Notes: a model not told the origin generated them from the letters alone. Numbered from the stretch's first letter, positions 16,001 to 23,960 are shown. The stretch: DNA of 33,965 nucleotides from Verrucomicrobiota bacterium (GCA_019239825.1 JAFAZK010000008.1:1-33965); one strand, 5' to 3'. Numbers and translations: made by a program.

Positions 16001-16945
16001 ATGAAGCTTTTCTATCTAAATCCCACTTATCCGGAACTCGATCTGGAGGAAAACGTGCTCAAAGGAACCGGAATTGAGCTGGTCCGATATAAAGTCAATA
16101 GCGACGCCGACATTGCTTCGGTGGGCGACCAGATCGATGCGATTCTGACCGATACCACTCCAATTACGCGGCAGACAGTGAGCTTTCTGAAACGCTGCAA
16201 GATTGTGGTTCGGCTTGGGGTCGGTTTCGACGTGGTCGACGGGGCTGCCTGCCGGGAGCGTGGCATTGTCGTCTGCAACGTCCCGGATTACGGGGTGGAA
16301 GAGGTGGCTAACCATGCCGTCGCCCTTCTGTTTGCGGTGCATCGCCACATCCTGCCCTACGACCACAAGGTCAGACAGAAAGGGTGGGGATATCAAACGG
16401 ATTGGCCCATTCGCCGCCTCAGTAAGCAAAAGGTTGGAGTTATCGGGATCGGACGGATCGGCGCCCAGTTTGCTTCGAGAATCAAACCATTTGTAGCTGA
16501 AGTGGCCGCTTACGATCCCGGCCTGCCGCCTGATCAGATTGAGAAGCGTGGAGCAGTTCCTCAAGATCTGCGGCCGCTCTTGGAAAGCGCTGATCTAATC
16601 AGCCTGCACCTGCCGCTCAGCGATCGGACGCATCACTTGATCAATCAGGAAACCATCAGCTGGATGCAGCGTCAGCCCCTCCTCGTTAATGTTAGCCGAG
16701 GTGGCCTTATCGATAGTGCGGCGCTGGCAGCGGGTTTGCGCGAGCGGAAGCTGTCTGGAGCAGGCTTAGACGTCTTCGAACATGAGCCTACCGTTCCCAG
16801 TGAGTATCTTGATCTGCCTAATGTCGTTTTAAGTCCTCACGTGGCCTGGTATTCGGAGGAAGCAAGCCAACAGCTTCGGACCAGCGCGGTTCGTACGATT
16901 GCGGATTTTCTCAGCGGCAAACCGGCGGTCAACGTGGTCAACTGA
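16001..16945 (+). CDS. D-isomer-specific 2-hydroxyacid dehydrogenase (CtBP-like)
   Basis: A 314-residue NAD-dependent dehydrogenase of the phosphoglycerate dehydrogenase/C-terminal-binding-protein family. The Rossmann motif GIGRIG is at 149-154 with Asp172 as the expected NAD-ribose ligand. Catalytic residues are Arg233 (NVSRGGLID), Glu262 (FEHEP) and His280 (LSPHVAW). RLGVGFDVVD (71-80) is the substrate-side motif. It lacks the extra C-terminal ACT domain of long SerA proteins. Substrate unknown; it reduces or oxidises a small 2-oxo/2-hydroxy acid in the cytoplasm. A heptad-array hairpin follows its stop. Confidence 0.85.
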   Translation: MKLFYLNPTYPELDLEENVLKGTGIELVRYKVNSDADIASVGDQIDAILTDTTPITRQTVSFLKRCKIVVRLGVGFDVVDGAACRERGIVVCNVPDYGVEEVANHAVALLFAVHRHILPYDHKVRQKGWGYQTDWPIRRLSKQKVGVIGIGRIGAQFASRIKPFVAEVAAYDPGLPPDQIEKRGAVPQDLRPLLESADLISLHLPLSDRTHHLINQETISWMQRQPLLVNVSRGGLIDSAALAAGLRERKLSGAGLDVFEHEPTVPSEYLDLPNVVLSPHVAWYSEEASQQLRTSAVRTIADFLSGKPAVNVVN

Positions 16946-16966
16946 GTTTGCGATTCGGCGTCTGTG

Positions 16967-17108
16967 GAGGTGGCGGCAAAGTAATCAGTAATCAGTGAGT
17001 CACTAATCAGAGCGAAAGCAGACTGAAGAGTTGGGAATAGACCCGTTGCGGCAAGCATCAATTTACTGATTACTGAGACACTGATTACTGATTACTTTGC
17101 CTTGCCAC
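16967..17108. repeat. Inverted heptad arrays (AGTAATC type) with GGTGGC ends
   Basis: The left array, 16979-17010 (AAGTAATCAGTAATCAGTG), and the right array, 17061-17097 (CACTGATTACTGATTACTT), are inverted. The match extends outward: GGTGGCGGC just before the left array pairs with GCCTTGCCACC (17098-17108) after the right, with small gaps. The right arm ends only five bases before the ATG of the secreted zincin gene at 17113. Confidence 0.85.
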
Positions 17109-17112
17109 CCCA

Positions 17113-18006
17113 ATGAAGTACCTCGCCATTACCTGCGCTTTCCTCTCCGCGGTTATGACTGCTTCTGCTCAAGAGACCAAGATTCAGATTGCCGGCTCCG
17201 AGATTGATGTCGTGTTCGGCTCGCCGGTGTCCGACGGGTTACGCCAGATGGTTCTTGATCGGGTCAAACTCTCTGCCAAAGCGATCGTTAACTATTATCG
17301 GCGGTATCCGGTGTCGGAGGTGCGGATCGATGTCTCTCCCCATTTCGGGAGAGGAGTGAGCGGTGGCCACGCTTCAGGTTGGGACGGAGCGCGCATTAGA
17401 ATTAGTGTCGGTAAAGAGAGCACCCCTGCTGATTTTGCTGATGATTGGGTAACCACCCATGAGATGGTGCATCTGGCTTTTCCCAGTCAGGAAGACCAGC
17501 ATCATTGGATCGAGGAAGGGCAGGCGGTATATATTGAGCCCGTCGCCCGGGCTCGGATCGGCGAACTTACTCCGGAGAAAATCTGGGGCGATCTGGTTCG
17601 GGATATGCCCCAAGGCCAGCCTGCTGCGGGAGATCGTGGTTTAGACTACACTCATACCTGGGGTCGTACTTATTGGGGGGGAGCCATCTTCTGTCTATTG
17701 GCCGATGTACAGATTCGCGAGCGGACCCATAACCAGAAAGGGTTAGAAGACGCTCTGCGTGCGGTGTTAGCGGAAGGTAACATCCAGTCCGACTGGCCTC
17801 TCGAACGCGCTATTGCCATTGGGGATAAGGCGACTGGCGTCCCCGTCTTGCACGACCTTTACGAGCAAATGAAAGCAACGCCGGTTACCGTCGATCTGGA
17901 TGGTCTGTGGAAAAAACTCGGCGTTAAGCAGCAGAACGGCCATATTGTGTTTGATGATACTGCGCCGTTGGCCGCCGTGCGACGCGCTATCACGGCGCGT
18001 CAGTGA
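17113..18006 (+). CDS. Secreted zincin-like putative metallopeptidase
   Basis: 297 residues. The signal peptide MKYLAITCAFLSAVMTASA is probably cleaved near residue 19-20. A zinc-protease motif HEMVH lies at 116-120, followed by WIEEGQAVYIEP (132-143), which supplies the usual downstream Glu of gluzincin-type enzymes with the typical W-x-x-E-G context. The family was not recognised beyond this zincin core; protease activity is inference. The exported location would be periplasmic or outer envelope. The C-terminal half (about 210-297) is helical with no clear motif. The TGA stop is embedded in the GTGATTG heptad array. It is convergent with a methyltransferase gene. Confidence 0.75.
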   Translation: MKYLAITCAFLSAVMTASAQETKIQIAGSEIDVVFGSPVSDGLRQMVLDRVKLSAKAIVNYYRRYPVSEVRIDVSPHFGRGVSGGHASGWDGARIRISVGKESTPADFADDWVTTHEMVHLAFPSQEDQHHWIEEGQAVYIEPVARARIGELTPEKIWGDLVRDMPQGQPAAGDRGLDYTHTWGRTYWGGAIFCLLADVQIRERTHNQKGLEDALRAVLAEGNIQSDWPLERAIAIGDKATGVPVLHDLYEQMKATPVTVDLDGLWKKLGVKQQNGHIVFDDTAPLAAVRRAITARQ

Positions 18007-18125
18007 TTCGTGATTGGTGACTAGTGATTAGTGGTGGCGAGAATCCCGAATGGACGAAAGGGCGATCCCGGACCGCTGCACTAAAATGGGCATCGCCCAG
18101 ACCAATCACCAATCACCTATCACGT
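18003..18125. repeat. Inverted heptad arrays (GTGATTG type) enclosing a P1 relic
   Basis: The left array, 18003-18032 (GTGATTC, GTGATTG, GTGACTA, GTGATTA), and the right array, 18101-18123 (CCAATCA, CCAATCA, CCTATCA), are inverted. Immediately inside the left arm, GGTGGCGAGAATCCCGAATG (from 18033) is a degraded P1 left end; I do not see a matching right end. The pair separates two convergent genes, and the left arm contains the stop codon of the zincin gene. Confidence 0.82.
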
Positions 18126-18126
18126 C

Positions 18127-18930
18127 TTATTTAATCCCCACCCGGATTCGATAACACCAGAACCATCGCATGGTCCGGCCGCCGAAGCGTATTTGGACGA
18201 TTTCCCGCAGACCATCTAAGCCTACCTCGGCTTCGGTATACCCATGTTTTAGCAAGTCTGCCATGCTACCCTGGCTTCTCACCAAACCGACAAAGCGGTC
18301 GCTGTCACCGGAATCGGTATTCAGGCAAGCTAAGTCTCGAGTGTAACGAAAATGGCCGCTCTTTTTGATCTGTTCCAGATGCTGATTCTTGGGCCACTTT
18401 TTAGCTTTGCTGATCCCGCTTTCCGCCAACAATTCGTCCGCATGCTGATGACACTCGGCAAAAGCGGCGTCGGCAACCGGATCACATACCGGAGGCCAAT
18501 CGCAGTCGTAGGCGGCAAAGACTCCGCCGGGACGCAAGATCCGGGCGATTTCGGCCAAAGTGGGTACCGGATCCATCCAATGAAATGATTGCGAAGCGGT
18601 AACGATATCGACGCTCTGCTCTGCCAGACCAGTTTGATGAGCTTCCGCGGCCACGAACTGAGCGCGGGCGCCTGAACGCACCCACTCCGGCCGTTGCGCT
18701 GCCACCGCCCGCATATCAGGCGAAGGTTCAACCCCGGTCATCGAATTCGTCCGATCGATCCAAATCAGAGTTGAAAGACCGGTGCCGCACCCGAGATCAA
18801 CAACATGATCGGCGCGATCCATCCCCGCCAACTGCAGTAAAAGGTCCGGAATGATCTCCGGCGGTTTTGGCCGGTATTGGTGGTAGATATCAGCGAATCC
18901 AGTGAAGCGAAGAACGTTCGGATTTTCCAT
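18127..18930 (-). CDS. Class I SAM-dependent methyltransferase
   Basis: A 267-residue Rossmann-fold methyltransferase. The SAM-binding motif I DLGCGTGLS is at 45-53, the acidic motif II at Glu68 (GVEPSPDM), and the post-motif region SFHWMDP (about 115-121) followed by ILRPGGVFAAYD is typical of UbiE/type-11 relatives. The substrate cannot be inferred. It is third in a minus-strand run, nine bases after the oxidoreductase gene, so it is probably co-transcribed with it. ATG at 18930. Its TAA stop lies just outside a GTGATTG heptad array. Confidence 0.85.
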   Translation of the reverse strand: MENPNVLRFTGFADIYHQYRPKPPEIIPDLLLQLAGMDRADHVVDLGCGTGLSTLIWIDRTNSMTGVEPSPDMRAVAAQRPEWVRSGARAQFVAAEAHQTGLAEQSVDIVTASQSFHWMDPVPTLAEIARILRPGGVFAAYDCDWPPVCDPVADAAFAECHQHADELLAESGISKAKKWPKNQHLEQIKKSGHFRYTRDLACLNTDSGDSDRFVGLVRSQGSMADLLKHGYTEAEVGLDGLREIVQIRFGGRTMRWFWCYRIRVGIK

Positions 18931-18939
18931 TTAGCGTAG

Positions 18940-20085
18940 TCACTTCAACCCAGCCCACGCTGCATGCGAGCGCAATGCCTCCGTGAATATCAAATGACTT
19001 TGGTGCGCTTCTTCCGGAGTTACGCAATAGAACGGCTGCTGCATGCTCCTTCGTCCGTGCACGAGTTCATCACAAAATGCGGCCCACATCTGCAAAATGG
19101 TATCGGTAAAACCAAACTCAAAAATGGACCCGGTGATTGTCGGATAAGCGCTCTGATAACCAAGATCGATGTGCTGCCACGCTTGTACTCCGCCGGGTTT
19201 ATATTCCATAACTTGGAGGGTGCGCGGATATTTGGTGGAGAAGGCCATCGATCTCTTCGTCCCCATAACCTTTAAGAACCAGGTATTGGTTTCTCCTGGA
19301 GCAATTCGTTTGGTGTGCAGCGTAATTGGGAAACAGTGTCCGACCGCCGTTTCGACTTCGCTGAAAATCGCGGCGTTGTCCCAGGTAAGACAGGGTACCA
19401 TCCGTCCTTTCCCGTCAGGTCGCTCCTTTACAATCTTGGTGAGCTGAGCCTGAACGCGACGAGGGAACCATCCGAACCTTAACGGCACATGCAACGCGTG
19501 CATGCCGAGATCTCCCATGCATCCGTATTCGCCGTTGAATTCGATCATCCGTTTCCAATTGATCGCTTTCTCGGGATTCAAATCTGAGGAATGCAGTAAA
19601 CCGCTCTCGACTTCGACAAACTCGCCGAAATCGTCTTCCAGCAAGGATCGGATAATGGCGATCCCGCCGGGGTAAAATGGCAGCTCGGAGGAGCATCGGA
19701 CAAAGACTTTTGGGTGCGCGGCAATGGTGTCGTTGATCTGGTCATTGGCGGCAAGATCGATGCCGAATGGTTTCTCGCCGAGCAAATGTTTGCCGGCCTG
19801 GATGATATCGCAGTAAACCTGGGCGTGAAGATTGTGCGGGACGGCGCAATAGACGGCGTCTATCTCAGGCCGAGCGAGTAATTCGTGATAGTCAGTTGTG
19901 GTAAACTGGAGGGTGGGGACGCTGGCGCGAAACCAGTCAAAAGCCTTTTCGTTGGTGTCACAGGCTGCCACCAATACTGGCCGTACATCCAGATTACTGA
20001 GATGAATCCAACGGGCTGCCGCGCTGGCGAACTCGCGCCCCATCAAGCCGAGGCCGATGACTCCGAAACGGATTTCCGTGCTCAT
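18940..20085 (-). CDS. Gfo/Idh/MocA family oxidoreductase
   Basis: A 381-residue NAD(P)-dependent sugar or polyol oxidoreductase. The N-terminal Rossmann motif is GVIGLGLMG (8-16) and the family EKP motif is at 104-106 (LLGEKPFGID), with the catalytic-type Lys105. GDLGMHALHV (about 192-201) is the D-x-x-x-H element of the C-terminal domain. Members oxidise or reduce sugars, inositol or glycosides; substrate here unknown. It begins four bases after the aldolase gene ends, and the methyltransferase follows after nine bases, giving a three-gene operon. Aldolase plus dehydrogenase suggests a sugar or polyol degradation step. Length is normal. Confidence 0.88.
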   Translation of the reverse strand: MSTEIRFGVIGLGLMGREFASAAARWIHLSNLDVRPVLVAACDTNEKAFDWFRASVPTLQFTTTDYHELLARPEIDAVYCAVPHNLHAQVYCDIIQAGKHLLGEKPFGIDLAANDQINDTIAAHPKVFVRCSSELPFYPGGIAIIRSLLEDDFGEFVEVESGLLHSSDLNPEKAINWKRMIEFNGEYGCMGDLGMHALHVPLRFGWFPRRVQAQLTKIVKERPDGKGRMVPCLTWDNAAIFSEVETAVGHCFPITLHTKRIAPGETNTWFLKVMGTKRSMAFSTKYPRTLQVMEYKPGGVQAWQHIDLGYQSAYPTITGSIFEFGFTDTILQMWAAFCDELVHGRRSMQQPFYCVTPEEAHQSHLIFTEALRSHAAWAGLK

Positions 20086-20089
20086 CGGG

Positions 20090-20926
20090 CTAGTTCTCGC
20101 TAAGGATTCCCAACGCCTTTTTAGTATCAGCCCCTTCGTGAACGATACTCATGAGTGCCCGGGTCATGGCCGCCGGCTTCTCATGTTGGATGACGTTGCG
20201 GCCGTAAACGATTCCTTTGGTCCCTTGCCGCATCAGCTCAACCGTTCGCTCGATGATTTCCGTGTCGGACGCCTTCCCACCGCCACGAACCAAGATGGGG
20301 ACCGTGCCTGCGACCTCGACCACCCGGTGATACTCCGTGATATCCGTGCAAGGGTCAGCCTTAACGATGTCGGCGCCGAGCTCAACCGCTTGCCGCACCA
20401 GGGCCATGATTTTCTCGATATCACCATCGACCATGTAACCGCCCGCTTTCTGGTTGTCCTGCATGACCAGCGGTTCAATCATCAGCGGCATCCCGAATTC
20501 GTCGGCTACCGGCTTAAGCAGACAAATGTTCTCGATACATTCGGCATGCACTTCCGGTTTGTCCGGCAACAAAAACAAATTTATGCACAAACAAGCCGCA
20601 TCCAAGCGAAGCGCTTGCTTCACCGGGTCATCGATCATTCTGCTGAAGAGATAGGATGGTAACGTCTTGCCATAAACATTGGCCACATCGGTCCGGAGCA
20701 CGAGCGCCGGTTTCTGTTTGCCGGGGACGGATTGCAAAAGGGGTGCTTGGCCGACCGTCAACTGGACCGCATCTGGGCCCGCAGATATAACTGTCCGGAT
20801 GGCGGACTGCATGTTCTCGATCCCGGCTAGGAAAGCCGCTTCATTAAAGAATCCGTGATCGATGGCGACATCGAAACATTTGCCGTCAGCGGCGAAGAGC
20901 CGGTTTATTCGTGGTTTGGCAAGCAT
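20090..20926 (-). CDS. DeoC/FbaB-type class I aldolase
   Basis: A 278-residue TIM-barrel protein of the DeoC/LacD/DhnA group of Schiff-base aldolases. The early barrel motif AIDHG is at 21-25, the expected Schiff-base Lys189 sits in ADIVKADPCTD, and phosphate-binding loops RGGGK (214-218) and GRNV (242-245) follow. Known relatives cleave or transfer phosphosugars (fructose-1,6-bisphosphate, tagatose-bisphosphate, autoinducer-2 derivatives via LsrF). The actual substrate is unknown. It is first in an operon with the Gfo/Idh/MocA oxidoreductase and the methyltransferase. ATG at 20926; the 578 bases upstream hold repeats rather than genes. Confidence 0.82.
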   Translation of the reverse strand: MLAKPRINRLFAADGKCFDVAIDHGFFNEAAFLAGIENMQSAIRTVISAGPDAVQLTVGQAPLLQSVPGKQKPALVLRTDVANVYGKTLPSYLFSRMIDDPVKQALRLDAACLCINLFLLPDKPEVHAECIENICLLKPVADEFGMPLMIEPLVMQDNQKAGGYMVDGDIEKIMALVRQAVELGADIVKADPCTDITEYHRVVEVAGTVPILVRGGGKASDTEIIERTVELMRQGTKGIVYGRNVIQHEKPAAMTRALMSIVHEGADTKKALGILSEN

Positions 20927-20997
20927 GATAGATAGTAAGGCGGGGGTTGCAAAAGGGGGTTGCTCGGGGTCTTTACACTAATCGAGTTCGGGTTGCC

Positions 20998-21484
20998 AGT
21001 CGTTCTCGTACTCGTCGGCGTCCTCCCGACTTCGCGCCGTCGTTTAGACTCCGAGAGGCTTCGTAGGGCAAGCCGGGAGGCTACGTCGGGCAAGCTGTCC
21101 TCGAACCTTGATGGCGTTGTTGACGCCTATGATCTCACGGCGCGCCTGGAGGGGAGCCGCTTTTGCGCGTGACCCGACGCCCTCGCAATATTCGCCTCAA
21201 CGCTGATCCCGCCGAAAACGCATGAAAACAAGCGGCTCCCGGGAACGTCTCAGCGCGATGTATTTACTCATGGCCTTCGATTCGTTTACACCCGGCTCAT
21301 AGAGCTGCATCGCGCTGGGTTATTCGCGGGAGCCGCCTGCTGCGACGTTTTGTGGCCGGGCCGGACGATAGAACGAACGCGCGGGGTCGTTGGGTCACGC
21401 GCCGAAGCGGCTCCCCTCCAGGCGTTGGGTCAGTCCACACACTGAGACAATGAACGCTTTTCGAGGACGAGTACGAGAACGACT
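20998..21484. repeat. Outer inverted repeat of TCGTAC/TCGTTC hexamers
   Basis: AGTCGTTCTCGTACTCGTC (20998-21016) and its perfect 19-base inverse (21466-21484) are 449 bases apart and enclose the P3 palindrome. The units TCGTTC, TCGTAC and TCGTC show 6-base periodicity. The non-coding gap between the aldolase and ADP-ribosylglycohydrolase genes consists mostly of this nested structure. Confidence 0.88.
21144..21424. repeat. P3 four-arm palindrome, copy 1
   Basis: The perfect 20-base outer arms are 21144-21163 (CGCCTGGAGGGGAGCCGCTT) and 21405-21424. The pairing continues inward with GCGCGTGACCCGACG against CGTTGGGTCACGCGC (one mismatch). Two further copies of the core lie inside: AAGCGGCTCCCGGGAACGTC (from 21230) and GCGGGAGCCGCCTGCTGC (21326-21343), joined by a CAGCGCGATG/CATCGCGCTG pair. 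The core GGGAGCCGCTT thus occurs four times in alternating orientation. The second copy is at 32481. Confidence 0.9.
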
Positions 21485-21504
21485 AGGAAAGCTCCAACGC
21501 GAAA

Positions 21505-22581
21505 TCACTCGCGTTCCGCCAGCGCCCCTAGCCGCTCGCACAAAGAAACCAATTCTTCGTGTCCTTGAAGTCCTTGGATTAACCGTTTCGGAATCCCGGA
21601 CAATCCGACCTGGGCCCCGACCAGCGCGCCGGTCAGGCAGGCGCGCGCCATGTTTTGGCCGCCGCCGTTAATAGCGTGAAGGATAGCGAGCTCAAAATTA
21701 TCACTGAACCTGGCAGCAAGGTAATAAGCTGCCGGCAATTGATGATAAATGGCGCATGGCATGCCGTAGACGATTGATACCTTCCACGCCGGTTCGATGC
21801 GAATCCCTGGATCCCGGGCTGCCTCAGCCATATAAGAGGGAGTCAATAATGCGTCAGGCGACGAAAATTTGCCCGCTCTAGATGGGTCGGGATCACCAGG
21901 TCGAGGAACGCCCAAGTCGTTGCTGGTGACGGCATGAAACGGAAGTTGCCCCTGTTTTACCAGCAGCATTAGCTTATCGGAAAGATTCTCGTCGAGTGGT
22001 TCTCCTCGGATTAACGCTGCCACTACGCAGTTGTAGGCGGTCGACATCGCCACAATGGCTTCATCCGCTTGAGTTAGCGCACAATGGCTGGCGACGAAGC
22101 GAGCAACCGCGGCCGGATTTTTAGCGTAGCGCGCAGCCACGGGAATCGCGCGTTCTGCGGCCTCGGTTGTGTCCGCATGTCCTCCGGTCTCTTTCCAACT
22201 CCTCTTCTGCTCAACCCGGCGCCTGAACGCTTCTCGAATCGATTGGCTAGTGTAACCACCGGGACCATTCATGGGTGTCCCATCAAGGAGCGGGAACAAT
22301 TCTTCATCGACTCGGCGAGTAAAATCTTCCTCAACGTATTCCCGGTGCTCGAGTAACGAGCGGAGCAACATGACCATTAACAGACCGGTTTGGTCCAGTT
22401 GGCCAGCCTTCATGCCGGCGTGATATCGCCCAGGTTTGGGATCAACATAGTCGTCGATCCAATCTCCGTATTCCTTCCGCAGCTCGGCGAGATCGTAATA
22501 CCAGTGAGGACCAAGTCCCAAGGCATCTCCGATTAAGGCGCCGAGAACGGCTCCGGCAGCGCGACTAGCGATAGATTTCAT
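21505..22581 (-). CDS. ADP-ribosylglycohydrolase-fold protein with degenerate metal sites
   Basis: 358 residues with the all-helical ADP-ribosylglycohydrolase (DraG/ARH/J1-crystallin) fold. The N-terminus AAGAVLGALIGDALGLG (8-24) is the family signature. Active members bind two Mg2+ through a T-D-D-T-like motif and a C-terminal G-D-x-D-T motif. Here the first reads QLDQT (61-65) and the second GGGQNM (306-311), so most metal ligands are absent. Removal of ADP-ribose is therefore doubtful; a binding role, or a different reaction as in J1-crystallin-like proteins, is possible. ATG at 22581. It stands alone, with the P3/hexamer structure after its stop. Confidence 0.8.
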   Translation of the reverse strand: MKSIASRAAGAVLGALIGDALGLGPHWYYDLAELRKEYGDWIDDYVDPKPGRYHAGMKAGQLDQTGLLMVMLLRSLLEHREYVEEDFTRRVDEELFPLLDGTPMNGPGGYTSQSIREAFRRRVEQKRSWKETGGHADTTEAAERAIPVAARYAKNPAAVARFVASHCALTQADEAIVAMSTAYNCVVAALIRGEPLDENLSDKLMLLVKQGQLPFHAVTSNDLGVPRPGDPDPSRAGKFSSPDALLTPSYMAEAARDPGIRIEPAWKVSIVYGMPCAIYHQLPAAYYLAARFSDNFELAILHAINGGGQNMARACLTGALVGAQVGLSGIPKRLIQGLQGHEELVSLCERLGALAERE

Positions 22582-22769
22582 AGATTTTCTCAGTGTTTTG
22601 TTAGGCTGGCCGAGTAGAGAGACCTGCGTTTACCTGGCAAAGGCCGTTGGAAGTGCGTTTTCTGTCATGATTGCTAGGATTACTATAATAACTATTCTGA
22701 CTAAATAAACACTCCTGCTTCGGGATCGCACAATCAAAGGAAACTGACTAGTCTAGGTGGAAGCTCGTT

Positions 22770-23489
22770 ATGGACAAGAAAGCGCCTCTGCTCCGCTTCG
22801 CTTGCGTCCTCGTTTCCTTGGAACTGGCGATCATGGTGGCCTCATTGGTTACCGGCGCAATGGCTTCTCTATCCGGTGACGTGGCCGTTGCCGCGAATCC
22901 ATCGCCATTATACACCGTGTCTAATTGGTTGATGATATGCCATAACATTCTTGAGATAGGTTTTTACGGTGTCTTCGCCTGGTTGTTGATCGATGACAAT
23001 GGCCCTTACGCGATCGCTGGTTTTCTTTTCGGGCTGATTGGACTGATTGCCTTGAGCATCAGCATCTTCATTGAAATGGGGGGATCGCATGGTCAACCTC
23101 CGTTGGCCGACCCATTCGGTTTTGGGTACGGCGCCATCGACGAGGAGCTTAGCTTGATCGGGCAATTCTCTATATTGCCTGCTAATGGATTTTTCGCTTT
23201 GGCCACCCTTCGTCATCCTCAGAGTCGCCCAGCAGTGCCGGCGATTTTGTTCATGGGCCTTCCTATCGGTTTCATGAACCTCTATATCCCGGACTACGCC
23301 AGCGGTTGGCTCCAATTCGTTGGCGATTGGATGGTGCCGTTGTTCGTGGTTTGCAAGCAAACCATCCTCCTTTGGTGGTTTGTGACCTTGTTGAATCCGA
23401 AGGTTGCTCCCGCGCGATCGTCGTCGGCGAACGATGCTTTGTTGGAAAGTCAATTTGGTAGCCACTTTCCTTCAATCGGCCGTTCCTAG
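22770..23489 (+). CDS. Integral membrane protein of unknown function
   Basis: 239 residues with about six hydrophobic segments (roughly 8-30, 50-75, 80-102, 128-146, 154-172 and 183-208) and a polar C-terminal tail. The N-terminal segment resembles an uncleaved anchor (MDKKAPLLRFACVLVSLELA). I do not recognise the family, and no catalytic motif is visible. AGGTGGA about 10 bases before the ATG at 22770 supports the start. The AT-rich leader contains TATAAT at 22684-22689, a possible -10 element without a convincing -35. Neighbours give no functional hint. Confidence 0.7.
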   Translation: MDKKAPLLRFACVLVSLELAIMVASLVTGAMASLSGDVAVAANPSPLYTVSNWLMICHNILEIGFYGVFAWLLIDDNGPYAIAGFLFGLIGLIALSISIFIEMGGSHGQPPLADPFGFGYGAIDEELSLIGQFSILPANGFFALATLRHPQSRPAVPAILFMGLPIGFMNLYIPDYASGWLQFVGDWMVPLFVVCKQTILLWWFVTLLNPKVAPARSSSANDALLESQFGSHFPSIGRS

Positions 23490-23678
23490 TATTGATTACC
23501 TTCGGGTGCTACGAGTCGGTTAGAGTTAATGAATCTAGCCACGTTCTGTCTTGACCGCCAGTCCGCCTGTGAGGTTGGCACCCCACGTCTGCCCCTTGAG
23601 GAGAAATCGCGCGGTATGTGAGTTAGCAACCTATAACCTTCGGCTTATCTGATGCAGGTATTTGCACCGAGAAAACCG

Positions 23679-23960
23679 TCAGAGCTCATAATGCCTTTTT
23701 CTGAGCACAATAATGCCGATTAACGAGGTGGCGGCTACCGCAGTTATAGCGACGCCCGAGTTAATCAGTCCGGGCGATGCTACCGAAGTGGGCGCACACC
23801 GGCTTGAGCTGGTCGAGGCATCGGATGGGCTGGGTTCCGCATGAGTTGGTCTGGGCATATTGTGGACGGAGCGGCCTTGAAAAGGGGCGGCGATATCGGC
23901 TCTTGAGACGGAGACCGACACAGCCAGGATTAGGACTAGGGCAAGCACTAATCTTTTCAT
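23679..23960 (-). CDS. Small secreted/anchored protein with C-terminal membrane segment
   Basis: 93 residues starting MKRLVLALVLILAVSVSVSRA, a clear signal peptide. The mature part is a Ser/Pro/Thr-rich linker (about 30-60), followed by a hydrophobic segment (about 64-86, INSGVAITAVAATSLIGIIV) and a basic end (LRKRHYEL). This three-part C-terminus resembles sorting signals of exported proteins, although no PEP or LPXTG motif is present. Function unknown. The frame extends upstream to 24020, but the ATG at 23960 begins the signal peptide. Being small and low in complexity, it could be a spurious frame; the intact signal peptide and C-terminal helix argue otherwise. Confidence 0.55.
   Translation of the reverse strand: MKRLVLALVLILAVSVSVSRADIAAPFQGRSVHNMPRPTHAEPSPSDASTSSSRCAPTSVASPGLINSGVAITAVAATSLIGIIVLRKRHYEL

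Noticed and set aside
16979-17097. Possible CRISPR array from regularly repeated short units.
   Set aside because: Units are 7 bases with no spacers and inverted halves, and no cas genes are present.
21390-21671. Open frame of 93 codons spanning P3 and the ADP-ribosylglycohydrolase gene end.
   Set aside because: It is antisense to a well-supported gene and begins in repeat DNA; composition is arginine/proline-rich, as in shadow frames.
22671-22689. Strong promoter ahead of the membrane-protein gene at 22770.
   Set aside because: TATAAT is present at 22684-22689, but no -35 element lies at a suitable distance, so it is mentioned only as a possibility under that gene.
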